From Paenibacillus sp. Soil522 (GTDB lineage Bacteria; Bacillota; Bacilli; Paenibacillales; Paenibacillaceae): a stretch of DNA of 64,000 nt. The DNA lies in the NCBI RefSeq assembly GCF_001428245.1, contig NZ_LMRV01000041.1, positions 1 through 64,000 on the forward strand, given 5' to 3'. This document shows, piece by piece, positions 42,510-52,780 of this stretch. How positions within the stretch are numbered: the stretch's first letter is position 1; each line of letters starts with the position of its first letter. The notes under the pieces are model-generated. The model was not told the DNA's origin. It did no database searches and worked only from the letters and a program-made list of their open reading frames with translations. The position numbers were made by a program, and so were the translations under genes.

Positions 42510-43118
42510 CTAAGCTTTAGCGGGTCTGTAGGTTACCAAGAGGGAACCAACCTTAAGTGTTTTGACGTCCACGAGATGGAATTCCTTCTGCTCCTTAAGA
42601 TTGTCAAACAAATGCTCACCTACGTTGACCACAACCGGGTGCATGACTATCTGATATTCGTCAATAAGATTTGCGTTTGCAAGTGATCGCACGAGCGTTG
42701 GACTACCGAAAATAACAATGTCGCCACCGTCACCATTTTTTAGGTCCTTAATTTGCTCTTCTATATTACTGCCGGTCAATTGTTTTGGAGCTTCAAATTC
42801 TCCCCATTTTAGCTTGTCGAGCGGGCGGGCGCTTGTTACAACTAGTTTGTGGGCGTTGTTTATCTTATCACCCAGGCTTGAACCTCCATCGTCCCGTTTG
42901 GACCCTCGAATAGTCGGCCACTTTCTAGAGAGGTCTTCGTAGGTTCCGCGGCCAAGCAAAATGGTATCAGCTGTCTCGAAAATATTTAATAGATACTGAG
43001 AACCTTCCTCAATGCCAGCGCTATTTCTCCAGACCCCCCAGTTGGTTTTGTCCTCGCTTGGGTCGCCAGTGACAACTCCATTAAAAGTACTGTGAATGAA
43101 TAGAATGATTTTACGCAT
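42510..43118 (-). CDS. dihydrofolate-reductase-like protein (RibD C-terminal fold)
   Basis: 202 residues from ATG 43118 on the minus strand. It begins RKIILFIHSTFNGVVTGDPS, then ADTILLGRGTYEDLSRKWP, and a NADPH-site-like GGDIVIFGSPTLVRSLANAN then LIDEYQIVMHPVV. This is the YwjB/YyaP-type DHFR/RibD_C group. Members reduce pterin- or pyrimidine-like compounds, but the substrate is seldom known. It lies 75 nt downstream of the sigma-factor gene in the same direction, so it is likely its target or co-transcribed partner. Confidence 0.85.
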   Translation of the reverse strand: MRKIILFIHSTFNGVVTGDPSEDKTNWGVWRNSAGIEEGSQYLLNIFETADTILLGRGTYEDLSRKWPTIRGSKRDDGGSSLGDKINNAHKLVVTSARPLDKLKWGEFEAPKQLTGSNIEEQIKDLKNGDGGDIVIFGSPTLVRSLANANLIDEYQIVMHPVVVNVGEHLFDNLKEQKEFHLVDVKTLKVGSLLVTYRPAKA

Positions 43119-43193
43119 GAACTATCGTCCTTTCTATCTTTGATAATCGTAATTTTGTTTCTCATTTATTTAGACGAAATTAGATTACGATAT

Positions 43194-44150
43194 TCATCGG
43201 TGTATTTGTGCAGGAAGCCCAAATCGGGAAAATAATTTTGTATTAATGAAATTTTGGACGTGGTATATTTGCTTGTCCTTTATTTCAATAATGTGAATAC
43301 CCCAGGGTACCAAGTAGGAGTCTTCACCGCTTGGCACATACTGTGCGAAAGCAGGATAACCCCCATTCGCCGTAATCGGCAAAAACCGGGATCCCTCACA
43401 ATGCCAGCGTGTAAGCGCAAAAAACTTGAACAAATCGTCTTTGCCGCGTACCCACATTGCGAAAGGCGGCATTGACAGACGGCCTTCCTCATGAAACAAC
43501 GCTACCAGCGCATTGATATCAAATTGTTCGAAGGCTTCCACATACCGTGATAGCAGCTCACGATCAGGTTCGACATCCATCATGCTAAACTCGTTAGAAT
43601 GAAGTTTCGCTCGGTCCATCGTTTCTCTGGCTCTTTGCAGGGCGCTGTTAACCGCTGCCGGCGATATTCCTAAAGTTTCTGCGATCTGTTTGGAGGACCA
43701 TTCGAATACATCCTTCAAAATAAGAACCGCACGTTGACGGGGGGGTAAGATCTGTAAGAGTGTAATAAAACAGAGTTCAAGGGTATCTTTGCGAATGAAA
43801 ATATCTTCCGGACTCCCCGAGAAATCAGGGGCAGGCCAAATCCAAGCTGAGTCAGGAAACTTTTCGCGGAGTTCGACGATGAGTACCGCTGGGTCGGATA
43901 GGTCAACGGGACGCGTGCGGCGTTTGGCTTGTCTTAGCTTGTCCAGGCATAAGTTTGATGCAATACGATAAACCCATGTTTTGAATGAGGAATCCTGCCT
44001 GAATGAATGCCAACTTTGCCAAACACGAATAAAGGTTTCCTGAACAGCATCGTCTGCGTCATCGATGGATCCTAGCATTCTGTAACAGAACGATGTTAAC
44101 TCAGGCTTTAAGTTCTCAAATAACTGAAGCTCTAATGCTGTTTCGTTCAT
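43194..44150 (-). CDS. ECF sigma factor with C-terminal SnoaL-like domain
   Basis: 318 residues. Sigma region 2: ELTSFCYRMLGSIDDADDAV then QETFIRVWQSWHSF and IASNLCLDKLRQAKRRTR. Region 4: LPPRQRAVLILKDVFEWSSK then QIAETLGISPAAVNSALQRARE. A C-terminal NTF2/SnoaL-like domain of about 110 residues follows (YVEAFEQFDINALVALFHEE, then MPPFAMWVRG). ECF factors of this kind lack a separate anti-sigma factor, and the extra domain controls activity. It would steer transcription of its own operon including the DHFR-like gene. Confidence 0.9.
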   Translation of the reverse strand: MNETALELQLFENLKPELTSFCYRMLGSIDDADDAVQETFIRVWQSWHSFRQDSSFKTWVYRIASNLCLDKLRQAKRRTRPVDLSDPAVLIVELREKFPDSAWIWPAPDFSGSPEDIFIRKDTLELCFITLLQILPPRQRAVLILKDVFEWSSKQIAETLGISPAAVNSALQRARETMDRAKLHSNEFSMMDVEPDRELLSRYVEAFEQFDINALVALFHEEGRLSMPPFAMWVRGKDDLFKFFALTRWHCEGSRFLPITANGGYPAFAQYVPSGEDSYLVPWGIHIIEIKDKQIYHVQNFINTKLFSRFGLPAQIHR

Positions 44151-44414
44151 CTAGGCCTCCTTTTGACGGGCGAAACACCCTTTTCACACACGCCACAGAA
44201 CCGATCGTCTCCAATTTATAAGCCACTTATTCGTCTTTAATAAAATGAGAAAGCACTACCTGAATAATGGGGGGGAAACTTCCTCACGCATCTCTGAATA
44301 TAACGGTAGCTTCGTCTACAGAGTAGCATAATTCGGTTCCCATGAACATTTTTTAAGCGGATATTCCATCCGCTTTGTTTGCTGTACGCTTTTTCCTTGC
44401 TTGCACAAAAAAAC

Positions 44415-44445
44415 AAACGGCACAGGGCTTTTTCCCATGCCGTTT
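44415..44445. terminator. hairpin near the right end of the insert
   Basis: AAACGGCA at 44415-44422 pairs with TGCCGTTT at 44438-44445, extended by GGG/CCC. Another small stem, AGCGGA/TCCGCT, lies near 44356-44376. Both lie upstream of the sigma gene. The rest of 44151-44496 has no gene. Confidence 0.5.
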
Positions 44446-45141
44446 CGGATTCCATTTTATTCCCGGTGGTGTCTCTGGGCTTAACTTAATGACATTGGTA
44501 ACACCCGGCGCATTTTGATGACGGATGCGCTTAGAAATGAAATCCAAAAGTATTGCCGTACTCTGGGGGATTCGGATTATTTGTTTCCTTCACGGAATGG
44601 TGACAAACCGATTAGCCGCGTGCAAGCCTGGAATATTATAATGCTGCTGCGCGGGATGCCGGCATTCAGGATTCGATTGGGACACATAGCATGAGAAAGA
44701 CGTTTGGTTATCACTTTTATCAGAAGTATAAGGATTTGGCTCTGCTTCAACAAATTTTTGGCCATTCATCCCAATCTGTGACCATGCGTTATATTGGGAT
44801 TACAGATGACATGATTGACCAAGCTATGCAGAACTTTTCTTTGTAAAACCATATGACTTTGGTTGGTTGATTGTAATTTACAATCAAGACTAAATGGTCG
44901 TCCTTCCGTTCAGTTATGACCTCATCCTCAATATCTTTCATCAACTGCCCAAGCCAGTTTTGTTCAGCCTCGAGCAAAGCAGGGAATACTCCTGTTCAGT
45001 AAAGGAATGGCTGTATCGACTTGTCGGAAAAATAACAAAGTAGAGAACCGAAAACAAGCAGTTCTTATTTTTAGTATTGTAATACTGGAATTTCGTGTGG
45101 TATTATTTAGGTGTAAGTTCCTAGGGCTAGAGGGTGATACA

Positions 45142-46728
45142 TTGATTGAAACGTTCTGGAATATTTGCTTGCTCCATGACATTAGCTCCCGGGATCAATT
45201 GCTTCGGGAAGCGGTCAGGGTTGTACAGACGAGAAAGATGTTGGAGCAGCAAGGAGCAGCGCATGCAACGGTCCTGGAGCCGGAAGTGCTGTTCCGTTGG
45301 ATGAAGGATCATATCGGTAAGCGAGAGTTAGGACACTTTCCCGGAGATCGGGAATTATTTTATAGGTTGTATCAAGCGGGCAAGGACATTGACTTATTGG
45401 ATTACGCCTTGCAGACACTTCAGCAAGATCGTGTTACAGGTGTTTTCATCGTTCATTCCGGTATTATGGAACGATTCGAAGCTATGTGCAGTCGCAACAA
45501 TTACCGATCTCTTCTCATTACGGAAACGGAGAAATATCTACGCGGACTCGTGGAAACGCGATTATACAAGCAATCTTTTACGATCACGTTGTTGACAGAG
45601 AGTTACATTATCGCCAAACTGCTGAAGACCTATTTTGAACCGTATCCTAACGTGCAAGTCATTCAAGGGTCTATTTATCATCCTTTGCCTCTGACTGAGA
45701 AATTCAACGCCATCTTAACCATTCCAAACTTTGGTTTGAAAATGGTCGAAGACGATGATACAACCATTAGAGACTCAGAAGGTGTGGCGGTCAATCACCT
45801 TCTTCCACTATTGCAAGAGGGAGGAAGAATTAGCGTCACTTTCCCCGCACGAATGATGTTTCAATCGGGGGGGATCGCGAAATGGCGTGAACAGACGAAC
45901 GAGTTGTACCCTGTCCAATCCGTACATATGCTGCCGGATGGGTTGTTCCGGCCATACACTTCGGTCAAGACATACCAGATAGAATTCGGAAATTCACCAA
46001 CGGAAGAAGTGCTTCTTGGTCGGTTACAGCTGCAAAAGATGTCACTGGCAATAGAAGGAGAAATCACGATCCATTCGGACGCTTTCGGTAAACTCGATAA
46101 TTGGCGAATTGATATGCTGCTGAATGAAGATCAGGAAACGCTGTGTGCCTTCCAGCAAGCTCATGTTCCTAAAGTGAAGCTGCAGGATATTGCGGATATT
46201 TTCAGAGGGAAATCCATCCTCAAGCAGGATTTAAGAGCAGGGAACATAAAGGTGCTTAATATCTCCAACTTGGAAGACGGCGATATAAGCTTGAAACAGT
46301 TGGAAACAATTGATGAGGAAGAACGGAAAGTCAAGCGCTACGAGATACTTCCAGGTGATCTGGTCATGGCCTGCCGCGGTACGGTGAATAAGCTCGCCAT
46401 TTTTCCGGAATCAGAGGGCACGGTCATTGCTTCTGCAAACATCATCGTCATTCGGTTTAAGTCATCGATCCTAAGCGGATTTGCAAAAATATTTCTGGAA
46501 AGCCCGGTTGGAATGACACTTATACAAAGTTTTCAACGTGGCACAACGGTTATGAATTTGAACCCGTCGGATGTGGCGGAAATCGAATTACCTCTCCTCT
46601 CTATAGAGGAACAGATGGATCGGATTAAGCGATATGTCGAGGAGAAGGAACGCTTTAAAGCAGCTGTACGTGATGCAACGGCTCGCTGGGAACAAGTGAG
46701 GAACAAACTTTACAATGAACTATACTGA
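45142..46728 (+). CDS. methylase-like/specificity-like fusion, type I RM associated
   Basis: Start set at TTG 45142 with GAGGGTG 7 nt upstream. The open frame reaches back to 45007 without support. 528 residues. The first 330 are helical then Rossmann-like and align in outline with N6-adenine methylases ([60 protein letters not shown]). The SAM motif and the catalytic NPPF are missing; TIPNF stands instead. Residues about 380-520 form a single HsdS-type target-recognition half ([45 protein letters not shown]). It lies 17 nt before hsdM. Possible role: an alternative specificity or regulatory subunit. Confidence 0.7.
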   Translation: MIETFWNICLLHDISSRDQLLREAVRVVQTRKMLEQQGAAHATVLEPEVLFRWMKDHIGKRELGHFPGDRELFYRLYQAGKDIDLLDYALQTLQQDRVTGVFIVHSGIMERFEAMCSRNNYRSLLITETEKYLRGLVETRLYKQSFTITLLTESYIIAKLLKTYFEPYPNVQVIQGSIYHPLPLTEKFNAILTIPNFGLKMVEDDDTTIRDSEGVAVNHLLPLLQEGGRISVTFPARMMFQSGGIAKWREQTNELYPVQSVHMLPDGLFRPYTSVKTYQIEFGNSPTEEVLLGRLQLQKMSLAIEGEITIHSDAFGKLDNWRIDMLLNEDQETLCAFQQAHVPKVKLQDIADIFRGKSILKQDLRAGNIKVLNISNLEDGDISLKQLETIDEEERKVKRYEILPGDLVMACRGTVNKLAIFPESEGTVIASANIIVIRFKSSILSGFAKIFLESPVGMTLIQSFQRGTTVMNLNPSDVAEIELPLLSIEEQMDRIKRYVEEKERFKAAVRDATARWEQVRNKLYNELY

Positions 46729-46745
46729 GGAGGAAATTGAGGAGA

Positions 46746-48269
46746 ATGGCAACAGCAAACCTGGGGTTTGAAGAAAAATTATGGAGCATGGCAGATAAGC
46801 TGCGCGGCAGCATGGACGCCGCGGAATATAAGCACGTGGCGTTGGGGTTGCTCTTTCTTAAATACGTATCGGATGCTTTTGAAGAAAAACACAAGGCGCT
46901 ACAAGATGAACCTTATGCAGATCCTGAAGATCGGGACGAATACGTTGCGGCGAATATCTTTTGGGTACCGAAGGATGCACGTTGGAGCAACATTAAGAAA
47001 AACGCAAAGAAACCGGAAATCGGTCAAATAATTGATCAAGCGATGATCGATATCGAGAAAGAAAACCCGTCGCTCAAAGGTGTACTGCCGAAGGACTACG
47101 CCAGACCGGCTCTGGATAAAACGAGACTCGGCGAAGTCATTGACTTGTTCTCTTTTAAAGTTGGTGATGCAGATAGTCGTTCCAAAGACGTGCTCGGCCG
47201 GGTGTATGAATACTTCCTAAGTAAGTTTGCCAGCGCGGAGGGCAAGAACGGCGGCGAGTTCTACACCCCGAACAGTGTTGTCCGGTTGCTAGTAGAGATG
47301 ATCGAACCTTTCAAAGGCCGGGTCTATGACCCTTGCTGCGGCTCGGGCGGGATGTTCGTTCAGAGTGAGAAGTTTGTAGAAGAGCATCAAGGTAGGCTTG
47401 GCGATATCGCGGTATACGGCCAAGAATCTAATCCGACGACATGGAAGCTGTGCAAAATGAACTTGGCGATCCGTGGTCTGGACAGCAATCTGGGTGAGCA
47501 CCATGCAGATACGTTTCATAATGATCTTCACAAGAACCTAAAGGCGGATTATATTCTGGCTAATCCCCCATTCAATATCAGTGATTGGGGCGGCGCTAGA
47601 ATTACAGACGATACTCGTTGGGAGTATGGAATTCCTCCTGCCGGGAATGCCAACTATGCATGGATCCAGCACATGGTGAACAAGCTTGCTCCGAGTGGTG
47701 TGGCAGGCTTCGTATTGGCCAATGGGTCGATGTCCACGAGTACAACGGCTGAATTCGAGATTCGCAGCAAGATAGTCAATGCCGATTTGGTGGATTGCAT
47801 TGTCACGTTGCCGGGGCAGTTGTTCTATTCAACGCAAATTCCAGTTTGCCTTTGGTTTATGGCCAAGAACAAAACACCTAAAGGGCTACGTGATCGTCGA
47901 GGAGAAATATTATTTATTGATGCCCGCAAAATGGGGCATATGGTGGACAGGTCACATCGCGAGTTAAGTTCCGAAGATATCAAAAAAATCTCGGATACGT
48001 ATCATGCATGGCGGTGTCAAAATGAAGCCCAAACGTATGAGGATGTAAAAGGCTTTTGTAAAGCGGTAAAGCTTACAGAGGTACAAGAACATGAATATAT
48101 CTTGACACCAGGTCGTTATGTTGGATTTGAAGATGCCGCAGAAGACAGTGAACCGTTTGAAGATAAAATGGTTAGGCTGACAGCAGAGTTGGCTGAACAA
48201 TTTGCTAAGTCACGGCATCTAGAAGATGAAATTCGTAAGAAGCTTGGGGGAATCGGATTTGAGTTTTAA
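46746..48269 (+). CDS. hsdM: type I restriction-modification methylase subunit HsdM
   Basis: Start at ATG 46746, just after GAGGAG. TTG 46737 lies within that site. 507 residues. The N-terminal HsdM_N domain begins [20 protein letters not shown], then [20 protein letters not shown]. Motif I is [12 protein letters not shown] (about 194-205) and motif [13 protein letters not shown] (about 273). It transfers methyl from SAM to adenine together with HsdS. All key residues are present. It overlaps hsdS by 11 nt. Confidence 0.95.
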   Translation: MATANLGFEEKLWSMADKLRGSMDAAEYKHVALGLLFLKYVSDAFEEKHKALQDEPYADPEDRDEYVAANIFWVPKDARWSNIKKNAKKPEIGQIIDQAMIDIEKENPSLKGVLPKDYARPALDKTRLGEVIDLFSFKVGDADSRSKDVLGRVYEYFLSKFASAEGKNGGEFYTPNSVVRLLVEMIEPFKGRVYDPCCGSGGMFVQSEKFVEEHQGRLGDIAVYGQESNPTTWKLCKMNLAIRGLDSNLGEHHADTFHNDLHKNLKADYILANPPFNISDWGGARITDDTRWEYGIPPAGNANYAWIQHMVNKLAPSGVAGFVLANGSMSTSTTAEFEIRSKIVNADLVDCIVTLPGQLFYSTQIPVCLWFMAKNKTPKGLRDRRGEILFIDARKMGHMVDRSHRELSSEDIKKISDTYHAWRCQNEAQTYEDVKGFCKAVKLTEVQEHEYILTPGRYVGFEDAAEDSEPFEDKMVRLTAELAEQFAKSRHLEDEIRKKLGGIGFEF

Positions 48270-49554
48270 TCAAAATAATGAAATTATTTTAGATCATATA
48301 GCTGATTTTCAAAAAGGCTATGCATTCAAATCAGCTGATTTTCAAAAGAGTGGAAGAAAAATAATTAAAGTGTCAAACTTAACTTTGGACTCGATTGAAA
48401 ATGAAAGTTGTGTATGTATTGATGAATCAAAGGCTGATCAATATAAGCGATATGAATTATTAGAAAACGATATTATTATTACGACTGTAGGTTCATGGCC
48501 AACTAACCCATCATCGGTTGTGGGAAAGGTTGTAAGAGTACCGAGTGTTCTGAATAACTCATTGTTGAATCAAAACGCTGTTAGAGTAAGGGCTAAGAAT
48601 GGCATAGATCAGAACTACTTATTCTATCTTCTTAAATCCGTTTTTTTTAAAGAATATATTATCGGTACTGCTCAAGGAAGTGCAAACCAAGCGAGTATTA
48701 CACAAAATGATATAAAATCTTTTAAATATCTAATTCATAGTTCAATGCATCAACAGGCAGTCGGAGAAATGCTTCGATTGTTGGATAAAAAAATTGAACT
48801 CAACAACGCCATCAACAAAAACCTTGAAGAAATGACCCAAGCCCTCTTTAGACGGTGGTTTGTGGATTTTGAGTTTCCTAATGAATACGGAGAACCGTAT
48901 AAGGTTAGCGGTGGTGAGTTTGAAGACAGTGATTTGGGATTGATTCCTAGTGGTTGGAGAGTTCAAATTTTGTCGGAGGTGACACAAATTGTTGATTGCC
49001 TACATACTAAAAAACCAAAAGACATAACCAAAGGTAGAACACTTCTTCAGGTATGGAACATAAAAGATAATGGTTGCTTGGATACAACTAAGAAATACTT
49101 GATTAGCGAGGAAGACTATAAATTATGGACTAGTAGAATTGAAGTAAAGGAGGGTGACTGCGTCATAACAAACGTAGGACGTGTAGGTGCCGTTGCACAA
49201 ATACCAGCTGGTGAAACGTTCGCAATTGGAAGAAATATGACTGCAGTTCGTCCGGAACAAATCCCTCCTACTTTCTTACTTGAATATCTATTAAGTGATG
49301 TTATGAAGCAAGAGATTAATCAAAAAGTCGATAGTGGGACCATACTAGATAGTTTAAATGTAAAAGGTATCATGAAGCTAAGAATAATTATACCCCCAAA
49401 GGAGGTATTACAGCTTTTTGAAAATCTGACAAGACCCGTTAGGTATCTGATAGAAGTCAATACGGATGAAAATATTAAATTAGCTCAGATACGTGATTCC
49501 CTAATCACTAAACTCATGTCTAGTGGAATCCGAGTACCGCTTGAACAATCCTAA
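48259..49554 (+). CDS. hsdS: type I specificity subunit HsdS
   Basis: Start set at TTG 48259 with a GGGGGAAT stretch upstream. The open frame begins at 48226 inside hsdM. About 431 residues with two target-recognition domains. The first has [20 protein letters not shown] and ends in [20 protein letters not shown] then [20 protein letters not shown] (central conserved helix). The second has [18 protein letters not shown] and ends in a coiled C-terminal helix. The two domains read the two halves of the bipartite DNA target. AT-rich base use differs from the flanking hsdM and hsdR, as expected for an exchanged specificity gene. Confidence 0.92.
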   Translation: MSFNQNNEIILDHIADFQKGYAFKSADFQKSGRKIIKVSNLTLDSIENESCVCIDESKADQYKRYELLENDIIITTVGSWPTNPSSVVGKVVRVPSVLNNSLLNQNAVRVRAKNGIDQNYLFYLLKSVFFKEYIIGTAQGSANQASITQNDIKSFKYLIHSSMHQQAVGEMLRLLDKKIELNNAINKNLEEMTQALFRRWFVDFEFPNEYGEPYKVSGGEFEDSDLGLIPSGWRVQILSEVTQIVDCLHTKKPKDITKGRTLLQVWNIKDNGCLDTTKKYLISEEDYKLWTSRIEVKEGDCVITNVGRVGAVAQIPAGETFAIGRNMTAVRPEQIPPTFLLEYLLSDVMKQEINQKVDSGTILDSLNVKGIMKLRIIIPPKEVLQLFENLTRPVRYLIEVNTDENIKLAQIRDSLITKLMSSGIRVPLEQS

Positions 49555-49571
49555 ATAAAGGCGGTGAATTC

Positions 49572-52500
49572 ATGGCTCTAAATACCAGATCTTATACGGA
49601 AAACGACCTAGAACAGGCAACGTTGGAATGGTTCGAAGAACTGAACTATGATAAAGCTTATGGCCCGGAAATCTCGCCAGAGGGTGAATATCCCGAAAGG
49701 CAGTATTATCAAGATGTCATCCTTAAAGATCGCCTTCGGAAGGCTTTGATTCGCATCAACAAGCAAACACCGCGGGAAGCCATCGAGGAAGCAATCCGCA
49801 TTATCGAAATGCCGCGCAGTCCCAGTCTCATGATTAACAACAAGGCATTTCAGAAAATGATTACCGATGGTATTGATGTACAATATCAAAAGGCTACCGG
49901 TGAGTATCCAACTGAAAAGGTTTGGCTATTCGATACCCACCCCAACCAAATTGAAAACAATGACTTTTTGGTCGTAAATCAATTCACTGTTATCGAGAAT
50001 CAAGTCGATAAGCGACCTGATGTTGTGGTCTTTGTCAACGGCCTTCCTATTGCGGTCTTGGAGTTAAAGAGTGCCTCCAACGAAGAAGTGGGAATTAGTG
50101 AAGCGTATAATCAGTTCCAGACTTACAAAAAGGCGATCTCCTCCCTGTTCAACTACAATTCCTTTTTGGTCATCAGTGATGGTGTTAATGCCCGTGTTGG
50201 AACCTTGACGGCAGATGAAGAACGGTTCATGATGTGGCGGACGATCGATGGTGAAGATGTGGCCTCCTCCTCCCTTCCTCAGCTTGAAGTGTTGATCAAA
50301 GGGATGTTCGAGAAAAGCAGGCTACTAGATATCATCAAGCATTTTGTGTTGTTTCAGACAGACGGAGAGAATCTCTTCAAAATTTTAGCCGGTTATCACC
50401 AGTATCACGCCACCAACAAGGCGATAGCCTGTACGGAAAGAGCGACGATGGAGGAAGGTGATCGGAAGATCGGTGTCATATGGCATACACAAGGCTCCGG
50501 TAAAAGCCTGTCCATGGTCTTCTATGCGGGAAAGCTGGTGCTGACGCTTGATAATCCAACGATTGTTGTCGTGACAGACCGTAACGATCTGGATGATCAA
50601 CTATACGCTACGTTCAGTAAGTCGAAAGACTTGCTCCGCCAAACCCCTCAACATGCCGAGAATCGTACACACTTACAACAGTTGTTGGCGGTGGAGTCGG
50701 GCGGGATTATTTTCACGACGGTTCATAAGTTCTCACCGGAAGAAGGCGACTCCAAGTATCCTGTACTAACTGATCGTCGGAATGTAATCGTCATCGCGGA
50801 CGAAGCACATCGCAGTCAATATGGCTTTCAGGCAGAGATGGTTGCATCGGACGATGAGGCAAACATTAAGTATGGTTATGCGAAATATATGCGTGATGCT
50901 TTACCGAATGCATCCTACATCGGATATACAGGAACTCCGGTTGAATTAACCGATAAGAATACGCCTGCTGTCTTCGGTGATTATATCGATGTTTATGACA
51001 TGACTCGAGCTGTGGAGGATGGAACAACCGTAAAGATATACTATGAAAGCCGCATTGCGCGGTTGGAGTTGTCGGACACGGAGCGACCTATAATCGATAA
51101 TGAATACGAAGAAATTACAGAGTATCAAGAGTATACGCAGCAAGAAAAGCTGAAGTCAAGATGGGCGCGGCTCGAAGCATTGGCTGGTTCGGAGAAACGG
51201 ATCAAACAAGTTGCAAAGGATATGGTAAATCACTACGAGCAACGTCAAGGTGCTATGTCTGGTAAAGCCATGATTGTTGTTATGTCGCGTCGTATTGCTA
51301 TTGATTTGTATAAAGAAATTATCGAGCTTCGCCCTGATTGGCACAGTGATGACGACAACGAGGGTAAAATCAAAATCGTCATGACAGGAAGTTCCAGCGA
51401 TCCAGCGGAATGGCAGCCTTATATTGGGACGAAGCGCCGCAGGGAGCATTTGGCTAAACGGATGAAAGACATGATTGATCCGCTTGAGATCGTAATTGTT
51501 CGTGACATGTGGTTGACGGGGTTTGACGTGCCGAGTATGAACACGATGTACATTGATAAACCCATGAAGGGACACAATCTCATGCAGGCGATTGCCCGAG
51601 TGAATCGGGTGTTTCGTGACAAGCCAGGCGGACTAATCGTGGACTATATTGGAATTGCGGACATGTTGAAAGCGGCACTCCAACGATACACGGAAAATGA
51701 TCGTAAGACTGCGGGAATCGATACGGATCTAGCAGTCGACTTTATGCTAGAAAAACTTCAGCTGATTCGAGAACTGCTACACGGACACGACTTTACTAGA
51801 TTTGCTTCAGAGAAAGCTTCTGAGCGGATGAAAGCGATCGTTGAAACTGTGGACTATATACTTGGACTCGGAGATCAAGGAAAACGTAATTTTGTGAATT
51901 GGACAACGGAGTTGGCGAAAGCGTATGCTCTATGCGCAACTACAGAAGCTGCAGAACAAGTTAACTTGGAAATTAGCTTCTTAAAGGCTGTTAAATCGGG
52001 GATCGTCAAATTAATTACAACGGAAAACAAGAAGAAAACGACCAATGAACTGGACGCTGAGTTAAATCAACTGATCTCCAGATCGATTATGTCCGACGAA
52101 GTTATTGATATTCTCGAAGCGGTCGGGTTGCAAAAACCGAACATCGCGATCCTTTCAAATGAATTTCTGGAGCATGTGCGTGGACTGAAACAGAAGAATC
52201 TTGCGGTGGAGTTACTGAAAAGGTTGCTTCAGGGTAAGGTGAAGGCTGTTTCACGTACCAGTATTGTGCAATCCAAGAAATTCTCTGAGATGCTCGAAGA
52301 AGCTGTTCGCAAGTACAATAACCGTACAATAGAAACGACGCAGGTCATTGAAGAACTTATCCAGATGGCGAAAGAGATGAACGCTGCTGTTAAGCGCGGC
52401 GAAGATCTTGGACTTATCAAGGAAGAAGTAGCCTTCTATGATGCACTTGCCTCTAACGAAGCTGCAAAGGAATTGATGGGTGATCTGGTTCTAAAACAAA

Positions 52501-52709
52501 TTGCTCACGAACTAACTCAGGCTATTAAGAACAATATAAAGGTGGATTGGACGCTACGGGAGAATGTTCGAGCCCAAATGCGGATTACTGTCAAACGGCT
52601 TTTGAAAAAGTATGGATATCCACCAGACCTAGAAAAAATGGCGATTGATCTCATAATCCAGCAAGCTGAACTGATTGCTCAGGCAGAGACAGAAGAATTT
52701 AAATACTAA
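49572..52709 (+). CDS. hsdR: type I restriction endonuclease subunit HsdR
   Basis: 1045 residues, ATG 49572. The N-terminal nuclease has [20 protein letters not shown] (PD-ExK, about 153-172). The helicase motor has Walker [12 protein letters not shown] (about 303-313), [14 protein letters not shown] in [14 protein letters not shown] (about 411), YTGTP and a C-terminal [16 protein letters not shown] motif VI. A helical C-terminal domain follows. It cuts unmethylated DNA after translocation. The gene is complete and follows hsdS by 17 nt. Confidence 0.95.
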   Translation: MALNTRSYTENDLEQATLEWFEELNYDKAYGPEISPEGEYPERQYYQDVILKDRLRKALIRINKQTPREAIEEAIRIIEMPRSPSLMINNKAFQKMITDGIDVQYQKATGEYPTEKVWLFDTHPNQIENNDFLVVNQFTVIENQVDKRPDVVVFVNGLPIAVLELKSASNEEVGISEAYNQFQTYKKAISSLFNYNSFLVISDGVNARVGTLTADEERFMMWRTIDGEDVASSSLPQLEVLIKGMFEKSRLLDIIKHFVLFQTDGENLFKILAGYHQYHATNKAIACTERATMEEGDRKIGVIWHTQGSGKSLSMVFYAGKLVLTLDNPTIVVVTDRNDLDDQLYATFSKSKDLLRQTPQHAENRTHLQQLLAVESGGIIFTTVHKFSPEEGDSKYPVLTDRRNVIVIADEAHRSQYGFQAEMVASDDEANIKYGYAKYMRDALPNASYIGYTGTPVELTDKNTPAVFGDYIDVYDMTRAVEDGTTVKIYYESRIARLELSDTERPIIDNEYEEITEYQEYTQQEKLKSRWARLEALAGSEKRIKQVAKDMVNHYEQRQGAMSGKAMIVVMSRRIAIDLYKEIIELRPDWHSDDDNEGKIKIVMTGSSSDPAEWQPYIGTKRRREHLAKRMKDMIDPLEIVIVRDMWLTGFDVPSMNTMYIDKPMKGHNLMQAIARVNRVFRDKPGGLIVDYIGIADMLKAALQRYTENDRKTAGIDTDLAVDFMLEKLQLIRELLHGHDFTRFASEKASERMKAIVETVDYILGLGDQGKRNFVNWTTELAKAYALCATTEAAEQVNLEISFLKAVKSGIVKLITTENKKKTTNELDAELNQLISRSIMSDEVIDILEAVGLQKPNIAILSNEFLEHVRGLKQKNLAVELLKRLLQGKVKAVSRTSIVQSKKFSEMLEEAVRKYNNRTIETTQVIEELIQMAKEMNAAVKRGEDLGLIKEEVAFYDALASNEAAKELMGDLVLKQIAHELTQAIKNNIKVDWTLRENVRAQMRITVKRLLKKYGYPPDLEKMAIDLIIQQAELIAQAETEEFKY

Positions 52710-52718
52710 CAGACAACA

Positions 52719-52754
52719 GGCGTAGCTAAAATTGGTTTTATTTAGCTGCGCCTA
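52719..52754 (+). terminator. hairpin between hsdR and the three-gene cassette
   Basis: AGGCGTAGCTAAA at 52719-52731 pairs with TTTAGCTGCGCCT at 52742-52754 (one G-U), followed by AATTTTA. It separates type I genes from the next cassette and may be leaky, since only 27 nt remain to the next start. Confidence 0.7.
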
Positions 52755-52780
52755 ATTTTATACCCAAAGGGGAATGTAAA

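Larger units (their letters stand above)
42133..44496. mobile_element. 2.36-kb insert flanked by an 11-bp direct repeat
   Basis: GGTAACACCCG occurs at 42122-42132 and again at 44497-44507. Removing one copy plus the insert restores the recombinase frame exactly. The insert holds a gene fragment, a DHFR-like gene and an ECF sigma gene but no transposase. No terminal inverted repeats were seen. Confidence 0.7.
41891..44846 (+). pseudogene. tyrosine recombinase split by an insertion and frameshifted
   Basis: The 5' piece (41891-42132) codes YRDYFLFFMGINSGLRIGDI, with the first catalytic Arg, up to KKTGNTR. The 3' piece (44497-44846) continues in perfect register as TRRILMTDALRNEIQKYCR, SDYLFPSRNGDKPISRVQAW, then HSMRKTFGYH (HxxR), IFGHSS and the likely nucleophile Tyr in TMRYIGI. 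A one-base deletion near 44638 shifts the frame between VQAWNII and NAAARDAG. A 2364-bp segment separates the pieces. This is a short recombinase (about 190 residues) of the XerC/D type. It is inactive as it stands. Confidence 0.85.

Noticed and set aside
42133..44496. Composite transposon with inverted ends
   Set aside because: The first and last 40 bases show no inverted match and there is no transposase, so only the direct repeat is reported.
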